Below, piece by piece: positions 30,718-33,101 of a stretch of DNA of 33,101 nt (positions are counted from its first letter, which is position 1; every line of letters begins with the position of its first letter). The stretch comes from an uncultured Eubacterium sp. (GTDB taxonomy: Bacteria; Bacillota; Clostridia; Lachnospirales; Lachnospiraceae). Location of the stretch: NCBI GenBank assembly GCA_934316845.1, contig CAKRDZ010000033.1, positions 1 to 33,101 on the forward strand, read 5' to 3'. Below the pieces are notes generated by a model that saw only the letters and a list, made by a program, of their open reading frames with translations, had not been told where the DNA came from and did no database searches. The position numbers were made by a program, and so were the translations under genes.

Positions 30718-30746
30718 GTTGTGAACCGACCTTTTTTTGTTGTGAA
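30718..30746. promoter_or_regulatory. 29-bp block with 21-bp-spaced GTTGTGAA direct repeats, upstream of the FlxA-like operon
   Basis: GTTGTGAA occurs at 30718-30725 and 30739-30746, start to start 21 bases, around ACCTTTTTTT. The block matches 27 of 29 bases with 32980-33008. Two readings compete: a pair of half-sites for the LytTR regulator encoded next door (which binds direct repeats two helical turns apart), or an IS3-type terminal repeat starting TGAACCGACC. A possible -10 element GCCGAAAG lies on the minus strand at 30690-30683. Confidence 0.5.
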
Positions 30747-30773
30747 GCAGCATATTTTCATCTATATTTGCAC

Positions 30774-30823
30774 AAAAAAAGCACTAAATATCTTAGTTTC
30801 AAAATTCAAGATACTTAATGCTT
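30774..30823 (-). terminator. Terminator of the two-component operon
   Basis: Starting eight bases after the kinase stop, the minus strand forms a long stem of about 15 bp with a few mismatches (AAGCATTAAGTATCTT with AAGATATTTAGTGCTT), followed by seven Ts. It separates the kinase gene from the FlxA-like operon. Confidence 0.85.
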
Positions 30824-30830
30824 CTTGTCT

Positions 30831-32201
30831 CTATTCCACCTGTAACATAATACTCAAAATTACTTCCTTATCCACCTGCTCCAAAGATATATCTCCCATA
30901 TACATTTTGGCAACCCGGCGAATATTATTCAGACCGATACCATGCCCTTTACCTGACTTTGTTGTTTCTGGCAGATCGCTGTCACTATAGTTTAACTCCC
31001 CCTGATAGCTGTTCTTTATGGTTATCATAAAAATACTGTTTTTCCGAAAAGAAGAAATGCTGATATACGGATCATCTCCACTTACATTTTCCATGCAGTT
31101 ATTCAGTGCATTATTCATGATCACACTCATGTCAAACGCATTCAACTTCGTATTCTCCGGATAATAAAGATCGGATGTAAACCGAATCCGTTTTTCTTCT
31201 GCTTCTCTCATTTTTTCCATTAAAATCACATCAATTACCGGACTTCCTGTCTTTATTTCTGGAGATACATCATTCCACTCCTTTTGCAAATGCTCCATAT
31301 ATTCTGCAGCATCATCCATATTATTATGTGCCACAAGATGTTCCAGTATCTGTATATGATTTCCCATATCATGGCGCAAGGAGCGAATATCCTCATACAA
31401 CTTTTCTACTTCCCCTATATGTCTTTCCATATCACTGACCTGATTTAACACAAGCTCCTGTTCAAACTGTTCCTCCTGTGCCACCTTCCAATTTTGAAAC
31501 ATCACAATCATAACAAGAATTGCAATGATAGAGATAAGATAATGCAAAAAACTCAAAGCACCATAAAATCCATAGGTATCAATCAAATTCTTTCCTGTAT
31601 CCTTTTCATATATGTTCAAATAGTATTGCAAAATTCCATACCCGGTAACTCCTACAAGAGAAGGTATCATTAACAGAACCATCTCTTTGATACTCATTTC
31701 GTCTTTTTTATACACAAATGCTTTATTAATCAGCCATACCCCACCTGTTATAAAAACAATGCAGAAAATTAGATTTAAAATTCGGGTTCCTGCATATAGT
31801 CCGTATTGTAGCCATTCCCTGCTTGCAATCGTATTTTGAAAGACGAAAACCTTCGTAATAAGGTCATCCAGTCTGGCTGCCATTGCAACCGCAAGCCAGC
31901 GAAGGGAAAAGAAAGTGACAGCAAGAAATATTTTCTGGTATATGTTCCTTCTATCTTCTGCATACATCACAATAAATGCTGCCATAATGCCCATCATATA
32001 TGCAGAAAAATTGTCTATCTGTGGTGGAACAATGTATAAAACAAGCATTACTGCAATATAAACAGTACTTACTGCAATGACTTCTTTTTTCTTTTTCATA
32101 TATGGACGAACGAAAATACCAAAACATATTCCTGTAATAATCAGAACTGCAATAACAGAAACATTCGATGTAATCATCCAGCATTTTTCTACCAAACTCA
32201 T
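30831..32201 (-). CDS. AgrC-like sensor histidine kinase (GHKL family)
   Basis: This 456-aa membrane kinase has six or seven N-terminal helices (about residues 12-235), a linker coiled-coil, the H-box RSLRHDMGNH (phospho-accepting His277), the N-box NNALNNCMEN and the G-box GKGHGIGLNNI typical of AgrC/HPK10 kinases. Such kinases usually sense peptides through their membrane domain. No agrB or agrD-like gene lies in the window, so the signal is unknown. Its ATG overlaps the regulator's stop by four bases, so the pair is translated together. Confidence 0.92.
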   Translation of the reverse strand: MSLVEKCWMITSNVSVIAVLIITGICFGIFVRPYMKKKKEVIAVSTVYIAVMLVLYIVPPQIDNFSAYMMGIMAAFIVMYAEDRRNIYQKIFLAVTFFSLRWLAVAMAARLDDLITKVFVFQNTIASREWLQYGLYAGTRILNLIFCIVFITGGVWLINKAFVYKKDEMSIKEMVLLMIPSLVGVTGYGILQYYLNIYEKDTGKNLIDTYGFYGALSFLHYLISIIAILVMIVMFQNWKVAQEEQFEQELVLNQVSDMERHIGEVEKLYEDIRSLRHDMGNHIQILEHLVAHNNMDDAAEYMEHLQKEWNDVSPEIKTGSPVIDVILMEKMREAEEKRIRFTSDLYYPENTKLNAFDMSVIMNNALNNCMENVSGDDPYISISSFRKNSIFMITIKNSYQGELNYSDSDLPETTKSGKGHGIGLNNIRRVAKMYMGDISLEQVDKEVILSIMLQVE

Positions 32202-32911
32202 CCTATCCTGCTTCCTTTCCTCTGATTATATTTTAAGTATTGCTTTACAAACTCAGGATAATTCTGTTTGGCTATCATTGCAGTTCCGTTTTCTAAAGTT
32301 ACACAATTTGCATCATATTTTACAACATATTTAAAATGGACAAGATATGCTCTATGTGTCCGAAAGAAATCCGCTCCTGCAATATCACATAAATCCTGTA
32401 ATTTTCCATAATACTCAATATCAGCATTTCGTGTGTGAATAATAACCTTTCTATTGAATACCTCAGCATACACAATATCACGCAAAAAAACTTTTATATG
32501 ACTTCCTGCCGACTGTATCATCATATATTTATCGTCATTTTCGTTGGAAGAATTTTCTCCGATCGTTTTTATTGCTCTTTTCACAACTTCCTCAAATTTG
32601 TCATCTGAAAAAGGCTTAACCAGATAATGAAATGCCCCAACATCAAATGCCTGAAAGACATACTCCTCCACCGCTGTAACAAAAATCAGAATCATGTCCT
32701 TATTATTCTGGCGAACAATTCTTGCAGTTTCCATTCCGTCCTTTCCCGGCATCTGAATATCCATGAAAAGAATATCTGGTTTGAATCCACTTGAAATCAA
32801 ATCATCACCTGATAAATATTTTTCTACAACCGCATCCGGTAATAACTTTTTTACTTTTTCTTCTAATATCTGCCCCATGGATTTTTCATCATCACAGATA
32901 GCAATTCGCAT
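32198..32911 (-). CDS. LytTR-family response regulator (AgrA-like)
   Basis: This 237-aa regulator has a receiver domain (residues 1-120) with acidic pair Asp7/Asp8, phospho-acceptor Asp51 in DILFMDIQMPG, Thr79 and Lys99 in YLVKPF. A LytTR DNA-binding domain follows from about residue 130 (VYAEVFNRKVIIHT, FFRTHRAYLVHFKYV). LytTR proteins bind pairs of direct repeats spaced by about two helical turns. AAGGAAG lies nine bases before the ATG. The gene is first in the operon, before the kinase. The 21-bp-period block at 32980-33008 sits 69 bases upstream. Confidence 0.93.
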   Translation of the reverse strand: MRIAICDDEKSMGQILEEKVKKLLPDAVVEKYLSGDDLISSGFKPDILFMDIQMPGKDGMETARIVRQNNKDMILIFVTAVEEYVFQAFDVGAFHYLVKPFSDDKFEEVVKRAIKTIGENSSNENDDKYMMIQSAGSHIKVFLRDIVYAEVFNRKVIIHTRNADIEYYGKLQDLCDIAGADFFRTHRAYLVHFKYVVKYDANCVTLENGTAMIAKQNYPEFVKQYLKYNQRKGSRIG

Positions 32912-32941
32912 AGTATCACTTCCTTACCCATAGATATACTT

Positions 32942-32952
32942 ATTATATCGGA
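32942..32952 (-). promoter_or_regulatory. -10 region of the two-component operon
   Basis: TATAAT (32947-32942) lies on the minus strand 31 bases before the regulator's ATG, with no good -35 box at 16-18 bases. That fits an activator-dependent promoter. The overlapping TCCGATAT stands at the same distance from the 29-bp block as GCCGAAAG does in front of the FlxA-like operon. Confidence 0.5.
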
Positions 32953-32979
32953 AAAAAGCAATCTATATCTGACTCCAAT

Positions 32980-33008
32980 GTTGTGAAACAACCTTTTTTT
33001 GTTGTGAA
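32980..33008. promoter_or_regulatory. 29-bp block with 21-bp-spaced GTTGTGAA direct repeats, upstream of the LytTR regulator
   Basis: GTTGTGAA occurs at 32980-32987 and 33001-33008 around ACCTTTTTTT, nearly identical to 30718-30746. It fits a LytTR autoregulatory site. It also lies only 21-49 bases after the transposase stop at 33029 and can be read as an IS3-type right end ending ...TTTCA on the minus strand. The window does not reach the other end of the element. Confidence 0.5.
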
Positions 33009-33028
33009 ATAGGAAAAAGCAGATAAAA

Positions 33029-33101
33029 TCATTGATTGGAATATCTCTTTTCAAACGGTGTCATGTATCCATTTGATGAATGTGGACGTATATGATTGTA
33101 A
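33029..33101 (-). CDS. C-terminus of an IS3-family transposase (OrfB), cut by the window edge
   Basis: The last 24 codons read YNHIRPHSSNGYMTPFEKRY and SNQ, then TGA. YNxxRPHSSxGYxTP is the closing motif of the IS3-family DDE integrase core, which inserts the element by a circle intermediate. The rest lies beyond the window, so intactness is unknown. Its stop is about 20 bases from the repeat block at 32980-33008. Confidence 0.85.
   Translation of the reverse strand, partial: YNHIRPHSSNGYMTPFEKRYSNQ

Noticed and set aside
32916..33054. 63-aa minus-strand ORF overlapping the regulator start (32863-33054)
   Set aside because: It runs across the promoter and repeat block in a different frame from both the transposase and the regulator, with no ribosome site.

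Overview
The window looks like chromosomal DNA of an A+T-rich anaerobic Firmicute, most likely a gut Lachnospiraceae of the Roseburia/Agathobacter/Butyrivibrio type. This is inferred from gene content (GH51 arabinofuranosidase, fused ECF ATPase, AgrC/AgrA-like two-component system, FlxA-like protein, aconitase-type LeuC/LeuD), strong AGGAGG ribosome sites and TTGACA/TATAAT promoters. No RNA gene, CRISPR array or phage module was seen. Most genes lie on the minus strand.

Left part (1-12057, minus strand unless noted). First comes a truncated Ig-like surface protein. It is followed by an arabinofuranosidase and a small Cys-rich protein, a carboxymuconolactone decarboxylase/cupin fusion with a flavodoxin, and a LysR regulator. 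Next are two tandem paralogous ~700-aa lipoproteins behind an acetyltransferase remnant with a strong promoter. A plus-strand pair of small membrane proteins and a short MetE-like methyltransferase (YxjG/YxjH type) complete the region.

Middle (12058-21711). A 750-bp non-coding block carries two different tandem-repeat families bounded by related hairpins. Then comes a six-gene transport operon, transcribed from a TetR gene downward: TetR, MptD-type ECF S component, EcfT, fused EcfA1-EcfA2 and two ABC permease-ATPases of the YbtPQ/IrtAB type. This looks like a metallophore-type uptake or export module, with two tandem TetR palindromes at its promoter. A divergent AraC regulator and an MBL-fold hydrolase follow.

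Right part (21692-33101). leuC-leuD-pyridoxamine kinase-HD dNTPase form an apparent operon behind a long structured leader and a tandem-repeat array, divergent from a LysR gene. An AraC/GyrI-like regulator follows. Next is an operon of a FlxA-like coiled-coil protein, a Ser-rich protein, a chimeric protein ending in a superoxide-reductase-like domain, and a TipAS-like fragment. Upstream lies an AgrC/AgrA-like two-component system. The same 29-bp block, a direct repeat with 21-bp period, lies upstream of both the regulator gene and the FlxA-like operon. It may be a LytTR operator or an insertion-sequence end, because the window closes in the C-terminus of an IS3-family transposase.

The most interesting leads are the shared 29-bp block linking the two-component system to the FlxA-like operon, the alternating complementary segments in the leuCD leader, the chimeric ORF at 28455-29120, and the ECF plus YbtPQ-like transporter module. 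All functional calls come from reading the sequence; none was checked by database search.
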